From assembly GCF_035918235.1 (NCBI RefSeq), contig NZ_CP109485.1, forward strand, positions 7,231,001-7,295,000: 64,000 nt of DNA, written 5' to 3'. The stretch comes from Streptomyces sp. NBC_01445. Its GTDB lineage: Bacteria; Actinomycetota; Actinomycetes; Streptomycetales; Streptomycetaceae. This document shows, in pieces, positions 53,824-62,975 of the stretch; the first letter of the stretch is position 1, and each line of letters starts with the position of its first letter. Both the position numbers and the translations under genes were made by a program. The notes under the pieces were generated by a model. It made no database searches. It was not told where the DNA came from and was given only the letters and a program-made list of their open reading frames with translations.

Positions 53824-55521
53824 TCAGCGCACCGGCGCGTTCACCCGCTCGACCTTCTGCGTGCCGTTGAGGGTGCGGTAGGAGCGGGCCCAGGAGGTCG
53901 TCGCGGCCGGATCCTTGCGGTCGGAGACGACGTAGTAGTCCATCTGCGAGCGCTCGGCGGTGACATCGAGGACGCCGTAGCCGTGCGCGTCCATGTCCAG
54001 CCACTTCACATGGCGGTTGGCCGCCTTGATGGCCCCCTCCGCCACCGTCGAGATGGTGTTCGGAGCCACGTGCAGGATGTCGTCGAGGTTGTCGGAGGTC
54101 ACCGAGGTGACGACGAACTCGGTGGCCGCGGAGGGGGAGAGCGGATACGTGCCGGCGGTCACCGGCACGTCGTTCGCCCACGCCATGTGGATGTCGCCGG
54201 TGAGGAAGACCGTGTTGCGGATCGCCTTGTCCCGCAGGTGCCCGATCAGCTCCTTGCGGTCGTGCGTGTAGCCGTCCCACTGGTCGACGTTGATCGCGAG
54301 GCCGCCCGTCGGCAGGCCGAGCAACTCGGCGAGCGGCTCCAGCAGATGGGCCGGCAGTGAGCCGAAGGCGACCGGCGAGATCATCACCGAGGTGCCGACC
54401 AGCTTCCACGAGGCGTCCGACGCGGCCAGGCCCGCCTTCAGCCAGTCGAGCTGGGCGCGGCCGGTGATCGAGCGCTCGGGGGAGTCCACGTCGCCGTTGC
54501 CGACGGTCGACTGCTGCGAGCGGAACGAGCGCAGGTCGAGCAGGTGCAGATCGGCCAGCTTGCCGAACCGCAGGCGGCGGTAGACCGTGCCTGCGGTGGA
54601 CGGGCGTACCGGCATCCACTCGAAGTAGGCCTGCTTGGCGGCGTGCTGGCGCGCCGCCCAGTCGCCCTCGGTGTCCGGCGTGTGGTTCTCGGCGCCGCCC
54701 GACCAGGCGTCGTTGGCGAACTCGTGGTCGTCCCAGATGGCGATCAGCGGGTGGGCGGCGTGCACGGCCATCACGTCGGCGTCGGTCTTGTGCAGGCCGT
54801 GGCGCACGCGGTAGTCGGCGAGCGTGAGGATCTCGTGCCGCGGCTCGTGCTGCCGTACGACGTACTTGGCCTCGGGGTACTCGCCGCTCTTGTACTCGTA
54901 GATGTAGTCGCCGAGATGGAGGACCGCGTCCAGGTCGGTGCGGGCGGCGAGATGGCGGTATGCGGAGAAGTAGCCGGCCTCCCAGTTGGCGCACGAGACC
55001 ACGCCGAACCGGACGCCCGCGGCCTGCGCGTCGAGCGCGGGCGCAGTGCGCGTACGGCCCACGGGGGACACGGCGCCCTGGGTGCCCTCTACAGAGAAGC
55101 GGAAGTAATAGACGCTCGCCGGGAGCAGGCCCCTTACATCAGCCTTGACGGTGTGGTCGGCGGACGCCCGGGCGGTGGTGGTGCCGTGGGCGACGACCTG
55201 GCGGAAGTCCTTGTCCTGCGCGACCTCCCAGCGGACGTCCGTGGCGGGGCCCTTTCCGGAGCCGGGCACGGCGTCGGGGGTGGGCGTCACGCGCGTCCAC
55301 AGGAGGACGCCGTCGGGCAGCGGGTCGCCCGACGCGACGCCGTGCAGGAAGGCGGGCCCGTCGGCCGCGTGCGCGGCGGGCGCGGTGGCAAGCGGGGCGA
55401 GGGCGGCGGCGCCTGCCGTGGCGGCGGCGGCCTTCACGACCGAACGGCGGCGCGGGGCAAGGGCGTTGGCCGTTCCGGCAGCGGCGGCGAGAGGGCTGTC
55501 TATGTTGAGTCGACTGGTCAC
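53824..55521 (-). CDS. phoD: Alkaline phosphatase D, Tat-exported
   Basis: PhoD (565 residues) is a calcium/iron phosphodiesterase-phosphatase exported folded. The Tat motif is RRRSVVK at 24-30, followed by an Ala-rich hydrophobic region ending AAHA. Family blocks are [83 protein letters not shown] and [12 protein letters not shown]. The GTG at 55521 has no ribosome site. TAATGT lies 8 nt upstream. PhoP control is expected for the family, but I see no convincing Pho box. Confidence 0.93.
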   Translation of the reverse strand: MTSRLNIDSPLAAAAGTANALAPRRRSVVKAAAATAGAAALAPLATAPAAHAADGPAFLHGVASGDPLPDGVLLWTRVTPTPDAVPGSGKGPATDVRWEVAQDKDFRQVVAHGTTTARASADHTVKADVRGLLPASVYYFRFSVEGTQGAVSPVGRTRTAPALDAQAAGVRFGVVSCANWEAGYFSAYRHLAARTDLDAVLHLGDYIYEYKSGEYPEAKYVVRQHEPRHEILTLADYRVRHGLHKTDADVMAVHAAHPLIAIWDDHEFANDAWSGGAENHTPDTEGDWAARQHAAKQAYFEWMPVRPSTAGTVYRRLRFGKLADLHLLDLRSFRSQQSTVGNGDVDSPERSITGRAQLDWLKAGLAASDASWKLVGTSVMISPVAFGSLPAHLLEPLAELLGLPTGGLAINVDQWDGYTHDRKELIGHLRDKAIRNTVFLTGDIHMAWANDVPVTAGTYPLSPSAATEFVVTSVTSDNLDDILHVAPNTISTVAEGAIKAANRHVKWLDMDAHGYGVLDVTAERSQMDYYVVSDRKDPAATTSWARSYRTLNGTQKVERVNAPVR

Positions 55522-55551
55522 AGGCGATCACATTACTGACCGGTAAGAGCA

Positions 55552-55587
55552 AAGTGTGGGCGAACTCCGAAGAGTTCGCCCACACTT
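55552..55587 (-). terminator. Terminator downstream of the dsbA-like gene
   Basis: A perfect 16-bp stem (55552-55567 with 55572-55587) carries a CGAA/TTCG tetraloop. It lies 37 nt past the stop codon and just upstream of the phoD promoter region. Confidence 0.92.
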
Positions 55588-55623
55588 CGACGGCGCGTCA
55601 GCCGGTGAGGCCGCCGGTTCGCG

Positions 55624-56442
55624 TCAGCCCTTGAGCGCCTTGTCGACCGCGGTGTTGTAGTCGGCGACGGTGCTGGGCGCGGTCTTGCCGTCGGAGCCGG
55701 TGATCTGCTTGCCGTCCATCACGAACGAGGGGGTGCCCTGGACCCCGTACTTGTTGTCGTCGAAGTTCTTCGACATCTCCAGCGCCCACTTGTCGAAGGT
55801 GCCGTCCTTGACGTCCTTCTGGAAGGCCGAGTTGTTCTTCAGCTCCGGGACAGTGTTCGCGATCTTGATGAGGTAGGCGTCGTCCTTGAACTTGTCGTCC
55901 GTCTCCTCCGGGTGCCACTTCGTGGAGTACAGCGCCTCCTTGAAGTCCCAGAAGGCGTCCTTGGAGACGTTCAGGGCGGAGCCGAGCGCGCTGAGCGCGT
56001 TCTTGGAGCCCTCGCCCTGGAGGTTCTTGTCGAGGAAGGTGGCGCCGACGTACTGGATCTTGTACTTGCCGTCGTCGAGGTCCTTCTTCACCGTCGGGCC
56101 GACCGTCTGCTCGAAGGCGGCGCAGACCGGGCAGCGCGAGTCCTCGTAGGCGATGAGCGTCTTCTTGGCGGAGTCCTTGCCGAGGGTCACCGTCGTGTTG
56201 TTCTTGCCCGTGGTGTTCTCGGGCGCGACCAGCTTGTCGTCCTTCGCGGCTTCCCAGTAGCCGGGCTTGTTGCCCTGCATCACGGCGAAGCCGATGCCGC
56301 CGGCTATCGCCAGGACGGCGACGACGGCTCCGGCGACCTTCACCTGCCGCTTCGCCTTGTCCTTCTTGGCCTGCCGCTCGCGCTCGACGCGAAGCCGCTC
56401 TCGGGCGGCGGTCTTCGCGGCCTGGCTGTTCCTCTGGCTCAT
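55624..56442 (-). CDS. DsbA-like membrane-anchored thiol oxidoreductase
   Basis: The protein has 272 residues. A charged cytoplasmic N-terminus (ARERLRVERERQAKKDKAKRQ) is followed by one helix (VAGAVVAVLAIAGGIGFAVM). The extracytoplasmic thioredoxin fold has the active site C104-P-V-C107 (YEDSRCPVCAAFEQ) and the cis-Pro loop GVQGTPSFVMDG. The alpha-helical insert is DsbA-like. It likely forms disulfides in secreted proteins; its partner may be the membrane protein encoded downstream (56504-57211 on the same strand is immediately upstream in transcription). Confidence 0.92.
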   Translation of the reverse strand: MSQRNSQAAKTAARERLRVERERQAKKDKAKRQVKVAGAVVAVLAIAGGIGFAVMQGNKPGYWEAAKDDKLVAPENTTGKNNTTVTLGKDSAKKTLIAYEDSRCPVCAAFEQTVGPTVKKDLDDGKYKIQYVGATFLDKNLQGEGSKNALSALGSALNVSKDAFWDFKEALYSTKWHPEETDDKFKDDAYLIKIANTVPELKNNSAFQKDVKDGTFDKWALEMSKNFDDNKYGVQGTPSFVMDGKQITGSDGKTAPSTVADYNTAVDKALKG

Positions 56443-56503
56443 GATCGTTCTCCGTGTGGGTTCTGCGAGGTCTTCGGGGGACTGCTGTGCTGGGCTCGTG
56501 GCC

Positions 56504-57211
56504 TCAGGCGGCCAGAGCCACGCACGGCGGTCCGCGCCGTCCCACGGAGTGCGCCCACAGCTGCGTACGCGTGGCCCGCACCCGGCGCGAAGGGCGCCGC
56601 GGCAGGCGGCGTACGGGCTCCAGATGGGCCCGCACCGCGGCGAAGGCGATCAGCAGCGGCCGGAAGGTGAACCCGGCGACCGCGCGCAGCAGCTGGGCCA
56701 GCGCCTGCTCGCCGCGGCGCAGCCAGGCGGCTGCGAGGAGGCCGACGGCGACATGCGCGCCGAGGAGCAGCCAGGCGGCGGCAGGGTCGGTGTGCGCGAG
56801 GAGCGCGGCCGCCTTGTCGGTGTGTCCGCCGGTCATGCGGGCCAGCGGCGCGCCGACGCTGCCGCCGCACAGGACGTCGAGGCCGACCGCGCGCAGCGGC
56901 CCGGCGACGGGCCCGCCCGCCGCGCCGTAACAGACGTGCTGGCCCGTGGTGAACACCGTGTCGGCGGCCAGCTCCAGCGGGACGAGCAGGGCCGCGATCC
57001 GGCCGAAGCCGCGCTCACGCCCCGCCAGCGCGTACGCGAGGACGAAGACGGCGAAGGCCGTGGCCGCCACCGTCACCACCGGAAGGGGGACCCGGGACAG
57101 CAGGACGTGCGACGCGGCGGAGAGCGTCACGACGAGCGCCGTGAAGAGCGCCGCGCGCACGGCTCTGAGCTGGGTCCCGGATATGTCGTCCATCGCGGAG
57201 GAGTGTGCCAT
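56504..57211 (-). CDS. Polytopic membrane protein of unknown function
   Basis: The protein has 235 residues with about five helices: VRAALFTALVVTLSAASHVLL, VVTVAATAFAVFVLAYALAG, FGRIAALLVPLELAADTVF, AWLLLGAHVAVGLLAAAWL and LLRAVAGFTFRPLLIAFAAV. It has a basic tail (RRPSRRVRATRTQLW). Cys residues near VCYGAAGG and DVLCGGS face the same region. It precedes the DsbA-like gene by 61 nt. AGGA is 7 nt before the ATG at 57211; open sequence upstream of that is not protein-like. I do not recognise a named family. Confidence 0.75.
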   Translation of the reverse strand: MAHSSAMDDISGTQLRAVRAALFTALVVTLSAASHVLLSRVPLPVVTVAATAFAVFVLAYALAGRERGFGRIAALLVPLELAADTVFTTGQHVCYGAAGGPVAGPLRAVGLDVLCGGSVGAPLARMTGGHTDKAAALLAHTDPAAAWLLLGAHVAVGLLAAAWLRRGEQALAQLLRAVAGFTFRPLLIAFAAVRAHLEPVRRLPRRPSRRVRATRTQLWAHSVGRRGPPCVALAA

Positions 57212-57276
57212 GCGTTCCTGTAAGGGACCCCTAAAGGGTCGCTGTGAGTTACGGGAGCGTTGTCGGCCCGTGTGGC

Positions 57277-58604
57277 CTACAGGCCCGGGATCCGGCCGTT
57301 GCGGAAGAGGTCCACGAAGATCTGGTGGTCCGCACGCGCGCGTGCGCCGTAGTCGTGCGCGAAGTCGACCAGGAGGCCCGCGAAGCCGTCCTCGTCCGCC
57401 GCGATCGCCGCGTCGATGGCCCGCTCCGTGGAGAACGGCACCAGGGACTGCCCGGACAGGTCGTCGGCCGCCGCGTGCATCGTCGCCGTGGCCCGGCCGA
57501 GGTCGGCGACGACGGCGGCGATCTCGTCCAGGTCGTCGATGTCCGACCAGTCGAGGTCCACCGCGTACGGCGAGACCTCGGCGACCAGCTGCCCCGAGCC
57601 GTCCAGTTCGGTCCAGCCCAGCCACGGGTCCGCGCGTGTGCCTGCAGGGCGCGCTGCGAGATCACCGTGCGGTGGCCCTCGTGCTCGAAGTAGTCGCGGA
57701 TCGCCGCGTCGGTGATGTGCCGCGACACGGCCGGCGTCTGCGCCTGCTTGAGATAGATCACGACATCGTTCTCCAGGGCGTCGCTGTTGCCCTCCAGAAG
57801 GATGTTGTACGAGGGCAGGCCCGCGGAGCCGATGCCGATGCCGCGCCGCCCCACGACGTCCTTCACGCGGTACGAGTCGGGACGGGTCAGGGAGGACTCG
57901 GGGAGCGTCTCCAGATACCCGTCGAAGGCCGCGAGGACCTTGTAGCGCGTGGCCGCGTCGAGCTCGATGGAGCCGCCGCCGGGCGCGAAGCGGCGCTCGA
58001 AGTCACGGATCTCGGTCATCGAGTCGAGCAGCCCGAAGCGCGTCAGGGAGCGGGCGTCGCGCAGCGCGTCCAGGAGCGGGCCCTCGGCGGTGTCCAGGGT
58101 GAAGGGCGGTACCTCGTCGCTCTTCGCGCCCGTCGCCAGCGCGTGGATCCGCTCGCGGTACGCGCCCGCGTAGACCTGCACCAGCTCGGTGATCTGCTCG
58201 TCGCCGAGTGCCTTGGAGTAGCCGATCAGGGCCACCGAGGCGGCGAAGCGCTTGAGGTCCCAGGTGAAGGGGCCGACGTACGCCTCGTCGAAGTCGTTCA
58301 CATTGAAGATCAGGCGGCCCGTGGAGTCCATGTACGTGCCGAAGTTCTCCGCGTGCAGATCGCCGTGGATCCACACCCGGCCCGTGCGGTCGTCCAGGTA
58401 CGGGCCGCCGTGCCGCTCGCGCTCCAGGTCCGCGTAGAACAGGCACGCCGTGCCGCGGTAGAACGCGAAGGCGGACGAGGCCATCTTCCGGAACTTGACC
58501 CGGAACGCCGCGGGGTCGGCGGCCAGGAGCTCGCCGAACGCGGTGTCGAAGACGGTGAGGATCTGCTCGCCGCGCTGCTCAGCGGTGGGCTGCGGGACCG
58601 ACAT
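57277..58604 (-). pseudogene. DUF2252 family gene with a frameshift
   Basis: From ATG 58604 (AGGAGG 9 nt upstream) the frame encodes a good DUF2252 protein, a kinase-like-fold family: FRVKFRKMASSAFAFYRGTACLFYADLE, GRVWIHGDLHAENFGTY, NVNDFDEAYVGPFTWDLKRFA, GRRGIGIGSAGLPSYNILLEG. After QRALQAHA the frame turns into Arg/Ser/Thr-rich nonsense. The expected continuation (DPWLGWTELDGSG...) and C-terminus (LDWSDIDDLDEIAAVVADLGRATATMHAAAD ... DLFRNGRIPGL) lie in another frame ending at 57277. The break maps to CGCGCG at 57631-57636. Removing one CG restores a 441-residue protein. It may be a real mutation or a sequence error. Confidence 0.88.
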
Positions 58605-58732
58605 CGCGGGGTGCCTCCTGGTGCGGGCTGTTCCGTCGGGGGTGACGGCGGATGGTGACCGTGGATCGTGACGTGGGGGACAGCTGTCCTGCTCTGTCCA
58701 ACGCATGACCGTACCCCCGAGTGCCCGTCGGG

Positions 58733-58754
58733 TGTCAGTGGCCACCCGTAGACT
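58733..58754 (+). promoter_or_regulatory. DNA-damage-type (RecA-NDp/PafBC) promoter of dnaE, exact match
   Basis: TGTCAGTG (58733-58740), eight bases and TAGACT (58749-58754) match TGTCRGTG-N8-TAnnnT fully. The longer RecA-NDp form TTGTCAGTGGC-N6-TAGnnT is matched except for its first base. The predicted transcript starts near 58761, leaving a leader of about 70 nt before the GTG at 58830. Confidence 0.75.
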
Positions 58755-58829
58755 TCCAAGCTGTCCCCCGAGACTGACCGCTGCCCGTCACCGGTCCGTT
58801 TCCGTCCGTTTTCGTTGGAGGCCGAAGTC

Positions 58830-61800
58830 GTGTCAAAGCCGCCGTTCACGCACCTGCACGTCCACACCCAGTACTCGCTGCTGGACGGTGCCGCGCGGCT
58901 CAAGGACATGTTCAACGCCTGCAATGAAATGGGCATGACGCACATCGCCATGTCCGACCACGGCAACCTCCACGGGGCGTACGACTTCTTCCACACGGCG
59001 AAGAAGTCCGGGGTCGTCCCGATCATCGGGATCGAGGCGTACGTCGCCCCCGAGTCCCGGCGCAACAAGCGCAAGGTCCAGTGGGGTCAGCCGCACCAGA
59101 AGCGGGACGACGTCTCCGGTTCGGGTGGTTACACCCACAAGACGATCTGGGCGGCGAACAGCACGGGCCTGCACAACCTCTTCAAGCTGTCCTCGGACGC
59201 GTACGCGGAGGGCTGGCTGACGAAGTGGCCGCGCATGGACAAGGAGACGATCTCCCAGTGGTCGGAGGGGCTCATCGCCTCGACCGGCTGCCCGTCCGGT
59301 GAGCTCCAGACGCGCCTTCGCCTCGGCCAGTTCGACGAGGCGGTCAAGGCGGCGGCCGAGTACCAGGACATCTTCGGCAAGGACCGGTACTTCCTGGAGC
59401 TGATGGACCACGGCATCGACATCGAGCGCCGGGTCCGCGACGACCTGCTGCGGGTCGGCAAGAAGCTCGGCATCCCGCCCCTGGTGACGAACGACTCGCA
59501 CTACACGTACGCGCACGAGGCGACCGCGCACGACGCCCTGCTCTGCATCCAGACCGGCAAGAACCTCTCGGACCCGGACCGCTTCCGCTTCGACGGCACG
59601 GGCTACTACCTCAAGACGACCGACGAGATGTACGCCATCGACTCCTCGGACGCCTGGCAGGAGGGGTGCGCCAACACGCTCCTGGTCGCCGAGCAGATCG
59701 ACACCACGGGCATGTTCGAGAAGCGCGACCTGATGCCCAAGTTCGAGATCCCGGACGGCTTCACCGAGGTCACCTGGTTCCAGGAAGAGGTCCGGGTCGG
59801 CATGGGCCGCCGCTACCCGGGCGGCGTCCCCGAGGACCGGCAGAAGCAGGCCGAGTACGAGATGGACATCATCATCCAGATGGGGTTCCCCGGGTACTTC
59901 CTGGTCGTCGCCGACTTCATCATGTGGGCCAAGAACAACGGGATCGCGGTGGGCCCGGGCCGTGGTTCGGCGGCCGGTTCGATCGTCGCGTACGCCATGG
60001 GCATCACCGACCTCGACCCGATCACGCACGGACTGATCTTCGAGCGGTTCCTCAACCCCGAGCGCGTCTCCATGCCCGATGTCGACATCGACTTCGACGA
60101 GCGCAGGCGCGTCGAAGTGATCAGGTACGTGACCGAGAAGTACGGCGCCGACAAGGTCGCCATGATCGGCACCTACGGAAAGATCAAGGCCAAGAACGCG
60201 ATCAAGGACTCCGCGCGCGTCCTCGGCTACCCGTACGCGATGGGCGACCGCCTCACCAAGGCGATGCCCGCCGACGTCCTCGGCAAGGGCATCGACCTGT
60301 CGGGCATCACCGACCCCGCCCACCCGCGCTACAGCGAGGCGGGCGAGATCCGGGGGATGTACGAGAACGAGCCGGACGTCAAGAAGGTCATCGACACCGC
60401 CAAGGGCGTCGAGGGCCTGGTCCGGCAGATGGGCGTGCACGCCGCCGGCGTCATCATGTCCAGCGAGCCCATCGTCGACCACGCCCCGCTCTGGACGCGG
60501 CACACCGACGGCGTCACCATCACGCAGTGGGACTACCCGCAGTGCGAGTCGCTCGGCCTGCTGAAGATGGACTTCCTCGGCCTGCGCAACCTCACGATCA
60601 TGGACGACGCCGTCAAGATGGTGAAGGCCAACAAGGGCGTCGACCTGGAGATGCTCGCCCTCCCGCTGGACGACCCCAAGACGTACGAGATGCTCTGCCG
60701 CGGTGACACGCTCGGCGTGTTCCAGTTCGACGGCGGCCCGATGCGCTCCCTGCTCCGCCAGATGCAGCCCGACAACTTCGAGGACATTTCCGCCGTCTCG
60801 GCCCTGTACCGGCCGGGCCCGATGGGAATGAACTCGCACACGAACTACGCGGAGCGCAAGAACGGGCGCCAGGAGATCACCCCGATCCACCCGGAGCTCG
60901 AAGAGCCGCTGAAGGAGACCCTGGGTCTCACCTACGGCCTCATCGTGTACCAGGAGCAGGTGCAGAAGGCCGCCCAGATCATCGCCGGCTACTCGCTCGG
61001 CGAGGCCGACATCCTGCGCCGTGTGATGGGCAAGAAGAAGCCCGAGGAGCTGGAGAAGAACTTCGTCCTCTTCCAGGCCGGCGCCAAGAAGAAGGGCTTC
61101 TCCGACGCGGCGATCCAGGCCCTGTGGGACGTCCTGGTGCCGTTCGCCGGATACGCGTTCAACAAGGCGCACTCCTCCGCGTACGGCCTCGTCACCTACT
61201 GGACCGCCTACCTCAAGGCGAACTACCCGGCCGAGTACATGGCCGCGCTGCTCACGTCGGTGAAGGACGACAAGGACAAGTCCGCGGTCTATCTGAACGA
61301 ATGCCGCCGCATGGGCATCAAGGTCCTCCCGCCGAATGTGAACGAGTCCGAGCACAACTTCGCCGCCCAGGGCGACGACGTGATCCTCTTCGGCCTCTCC
61401 GCCGTCCGTAACGTCGGTACGAACGTGGTCGAGTCGATCATCCGCAGCCGCAAGGCGAAGGGGAAGTACGCCTCCTTCCCCGACTACCTCGACAAGGTCG
61501 AGGCCGCCGCGTGCAACAAGCGCACCACGGAATCGCTGATCAAGGCAGGCGCGTTCGACACGATGGGGCACACCCGCAAGGGCCTCACCGCACAGTACGA
61601 GCCGATGATCGACAACGTCGTACAGGTCAAGCGCAAGGAGGCCGAGGGCCAGTTCGACCTCTTCGGCGGCATGGGCGAGGAGGACAGCAGCGAGCCGGGC
61701 TTCGGGCTCGACGTCGAATTCTCCGAGGACGAGTGGGAGAAGACGTATCTCCTCGCCCAGGAGCGCGAGATGCTCGGCCTGTACGTCTCCGACCACCCGC

Positions 61801-62369
61801 TGTTCGGACTCGAACACGTGCTGTCCGACAAGGCGGACGCGGGCATCGGCCAGCTCACCGGCGGCGACTACTCGGACGGGTCGATCGTCACCATCGGCGG
61901 CATCATCTCCGGCCTCCAGCGCAAGATGACCAAGCAGGGCAACGCCTGGGCCATCGCGACCGTCGAGGACCTGGCCGGCTCCATCGAGTGCATGTTCTTC
62001 CCGGCGACGTACCAGCTGGTGTCGACCCAACTCGTCGAGGATGCCGTCGTGTTCGTCAAGGGCCGCCTCGACAAGCGCGAGGACGTGCCGCGCCTCGTCG
62101 CGATGGAACTCATGGTCCCCGACCTGTCGAACGCCGGGACCAACGCGCCTGTGACGATCACCATCCCCACGGTGAAGGTGACCCCGCCGATGGTCAGCAG
62201 GCTCGGCGAGATCCTCAGCCACCACAAGGGCAACAGCGAGGTGCGGATCAAGCTCCAAGGGGCCCGTAAGACAACGGTGCTGCGGCTCGACCGGCACCGC
62301 GTGCAGCCCGATCCCGCGCTCTTCGGCGACCTCAAGGTGCTGCTCGGGCCGTCCTGTCTGGCGGGCTGA
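58830..62369 (+). CDS. dnaE: DNA polymerase III alpha subunit (DnaE1)
   Basis: DnaE (1179 residues) is the replicative polymerase. The N-terminal PHP domain (HLHVHTQYSLLDGA, MSDHGNLHG) has the metal ligands expected for the intrinsic proofreading exonuclease known in actinobacterial DnaE1. The polymerase active site carries PDVDIDFD (Asp417, 419, 421) and GPGRGSAAGSIVAYAMGIT. GVHAAGVIMSS, LKMDFLGLRNLTIMD and a C-terminal OB fold (DGSIVTIGGIISGLQRKMTKQGNAWAI) follow. The GTG at 58830 has GGAGG about 9 nt upstream. Confidence 0.98.
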   Translation: MSKPPFTHLHVHTQYSLLDGAARLKDMFNACNEMGMTHIAMSDHGNLHGAYDFFHTAKKSGVVPIIGIEAYVAPESRRNKRKVQWGQPHQKRDDVSGSGGYTHKTIWAANSTGLHNLFKLSSDAYAEGWLTKWPRMDKETISQWSEGLIASTGCPSGELQTRLRLGQFDEAVKAAAEYQDIFGKDRYFLELMDHGIDIERRVRDDLLRVGKKLGIPPLVTNDSHYTYAHEATAHDALLCIQTGKNLSDPDRFRFDGTGYYLKTTDEMYAIDSSDAWQEGCANTLLVAEQIDTTGMFEKRDLMPKFEIPDGFTEVTWFQEEVRVGMGRRYPGGVPEDRQKQAEYEMDIIIQMGFPGYFLVVADFIMWAKNNGIAVGPGRGSAAGSIVAYAMGITDLDPITHGLIFERFLNPERVSMPDVDIDFDERRRVEVIRYVTEKYGADKVAMIGTYGKIKAKNAIKDSARVLGYPYAMGDRLTKAMPADVLGKGIDLSGITDPAHPRYSEAGEIRGMYENEPDVKKVIDTAKGVEGLVRQMGVHAAGVIMSSEPIVDHAPLWTRHTDGVTITQWDYPQCESLGLLKMDFLGLRNLTIMDDAVKMVKANKGVDLEMLALPLDDPKTYEMLCRGDTLGVFQFDGGPMRSLLRQMQPDNFEDISAVSALYRPGPMGMNSHTNYAERKNGRQEITPIHPELEEPLKETLGLTYGLIVYQEQVQKAAQIIAGYSLGEADILRRVMGKKKPEELEKNFVLFQAGAKKKGFSDAAIQALWDVLVPFAGYAFNKAHSSAYGLVTYWTAYLKANYPAEYMAALLTSVKDDKDKSAVYLNECRRMGIKVLPPNVNESEHNFAAQGDDVILFGLSAVRNVGTNVVESIIRSRKAKGKYASFPDYLDKVEAAACNKRTTESLIKAGAFDTMGHTRKGLTAQYEPMIDNVVQVKRKEAEGQFDLFGGMGEEDSSEPGFGLDVEFSEDEWEKTYLLAQEREMLGLYVSDHPLFGLEHVLSDKADAGIGQLTGGDYSDGSIVTIGGIISGLQRKMTKQGNAWAIATVEDLAGSIECMFFPATYQLVSTQLVEDAVVFVKGRLDKREDVPRLVAMELMVPDLSNAGTNAPVTITIPTVKVTPPMVSRLGEILSHHKGNSEVRIKLQGARKTTVLRLDRHRVQPDPALFGDLKVLLGPSCLAG

Positions 62370-62411
62370 GGCGGCGGGCAGCGAGGAGCCTGAGGCGTTG
62401 GCGGTTACGTG

Positions 62412-62453
62412 AGTGAGGGGCGTTCCCGGAAGATTCCGGGAACGCCCCTCACT
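62412..62453 (+). terminator. Terminator of dnaE
   Basis: A perfect 20-bp stem (62412-62431 with 62434-62453) folds 43 nt after the dnaE stop. It lies between convergent genes, so it can also end transcription of the small gene at 62489. Confidence 0.93.
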
Positions 62454-62488
62454 GTGTGCCCAGAGGGCTACCTGCCTTGCGGAAGGCG

Positions 62489-62668
62489 TCAGTTGTGGCC
62501 GAAGCGGCGCTGGTGCTTACGGGCAACATCCGCGGGGGTGCCCTGAGCCTGCGACTGCATCTCCGACTGGGCTTCCATACCGGCCGACTTGGCCTTCTCG
62601 GACGCCTGCTCGGAGGCGGAAGCGCGGCTGCGCTGGTCGCCCTGCTTGCGGTTCTTGTTCTTGGCCAT
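62489..62668 (-). CDS. Small basic Gln/Ser/Ala-rich protein, 59 residues
   Basis: The ATG (complement of 62666-62668) follows a strong GGAGG 8 nt upstream. The product begins MAKNKNRKQGDQRSRASASE and ends DVARKHQRRFGHN. It is hydrophilic, probably disordered, with no Cys or membrane segment. I recall similar short MAKNKNRK proteins ending in FGHN in streptomycetes, but no function. The ideal ribosome site, clean termination zone and compositional bias support a real gene. Confidence 0.75.
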   Translation of the reverse strand: MAKNKNRKQGDQRSRASASEQASEKAKSAGMEAQSEMQSQAQGTPADVARKHQRRFGHN

Positions 62669-62975
62669 GGTGACTGCCTCCTGCGGGGGGTCTAGGGGCC
62701 AGGGCCGGATTCAGATTCACATATGCTGACGAGGCACGCATTTCAGAGAATTACCGTGCGTTATAAGCGCTGTCAGGGCGTTGTCGGAGCCGCATCGGGA
62801 GTTCTGTGAGCGGGCCGGTTCGGGAATTCGTCCGATCCGCCACGCCGAAGATCGAGTTCGGGCCGTTAACCTCCGCGTGGTCGGGCAGACTCGAAGGAAA
62901 CCCGAAGCGAACCCGCGATCGTCGACACCGTGGGACCTCCGGACGCCGGTAATTCAGCGAAAGAGGGTGGATCGC
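62669..62975. other. Divergent promoter region between the small gene and the NYN gene
   Basis: This stretch contains AT-rich patches (CACATATGCTGAC near 62720, TTATAAGC near 62761, GTTAAC near 62866) that could be -10 elements. I see no convincing coding frame or RNA gene and no exact damage-type promoter. Confidence 0.4.

Noticed and set aside
57249..57640. The Arg/Ser/Thr-rich C-terminus in the first frame of the DUF2252 gene as a genuine extension
   Set aside because: The authentic family C-terminus is present in another frame across the same bases, so this end is a frameshift product.
58833..62297. 1154-residue open frame antisense to dnaE
   Set aside because: It is a shadow of the dnaE codon pattern with no recognisable domain and no ribosome site.
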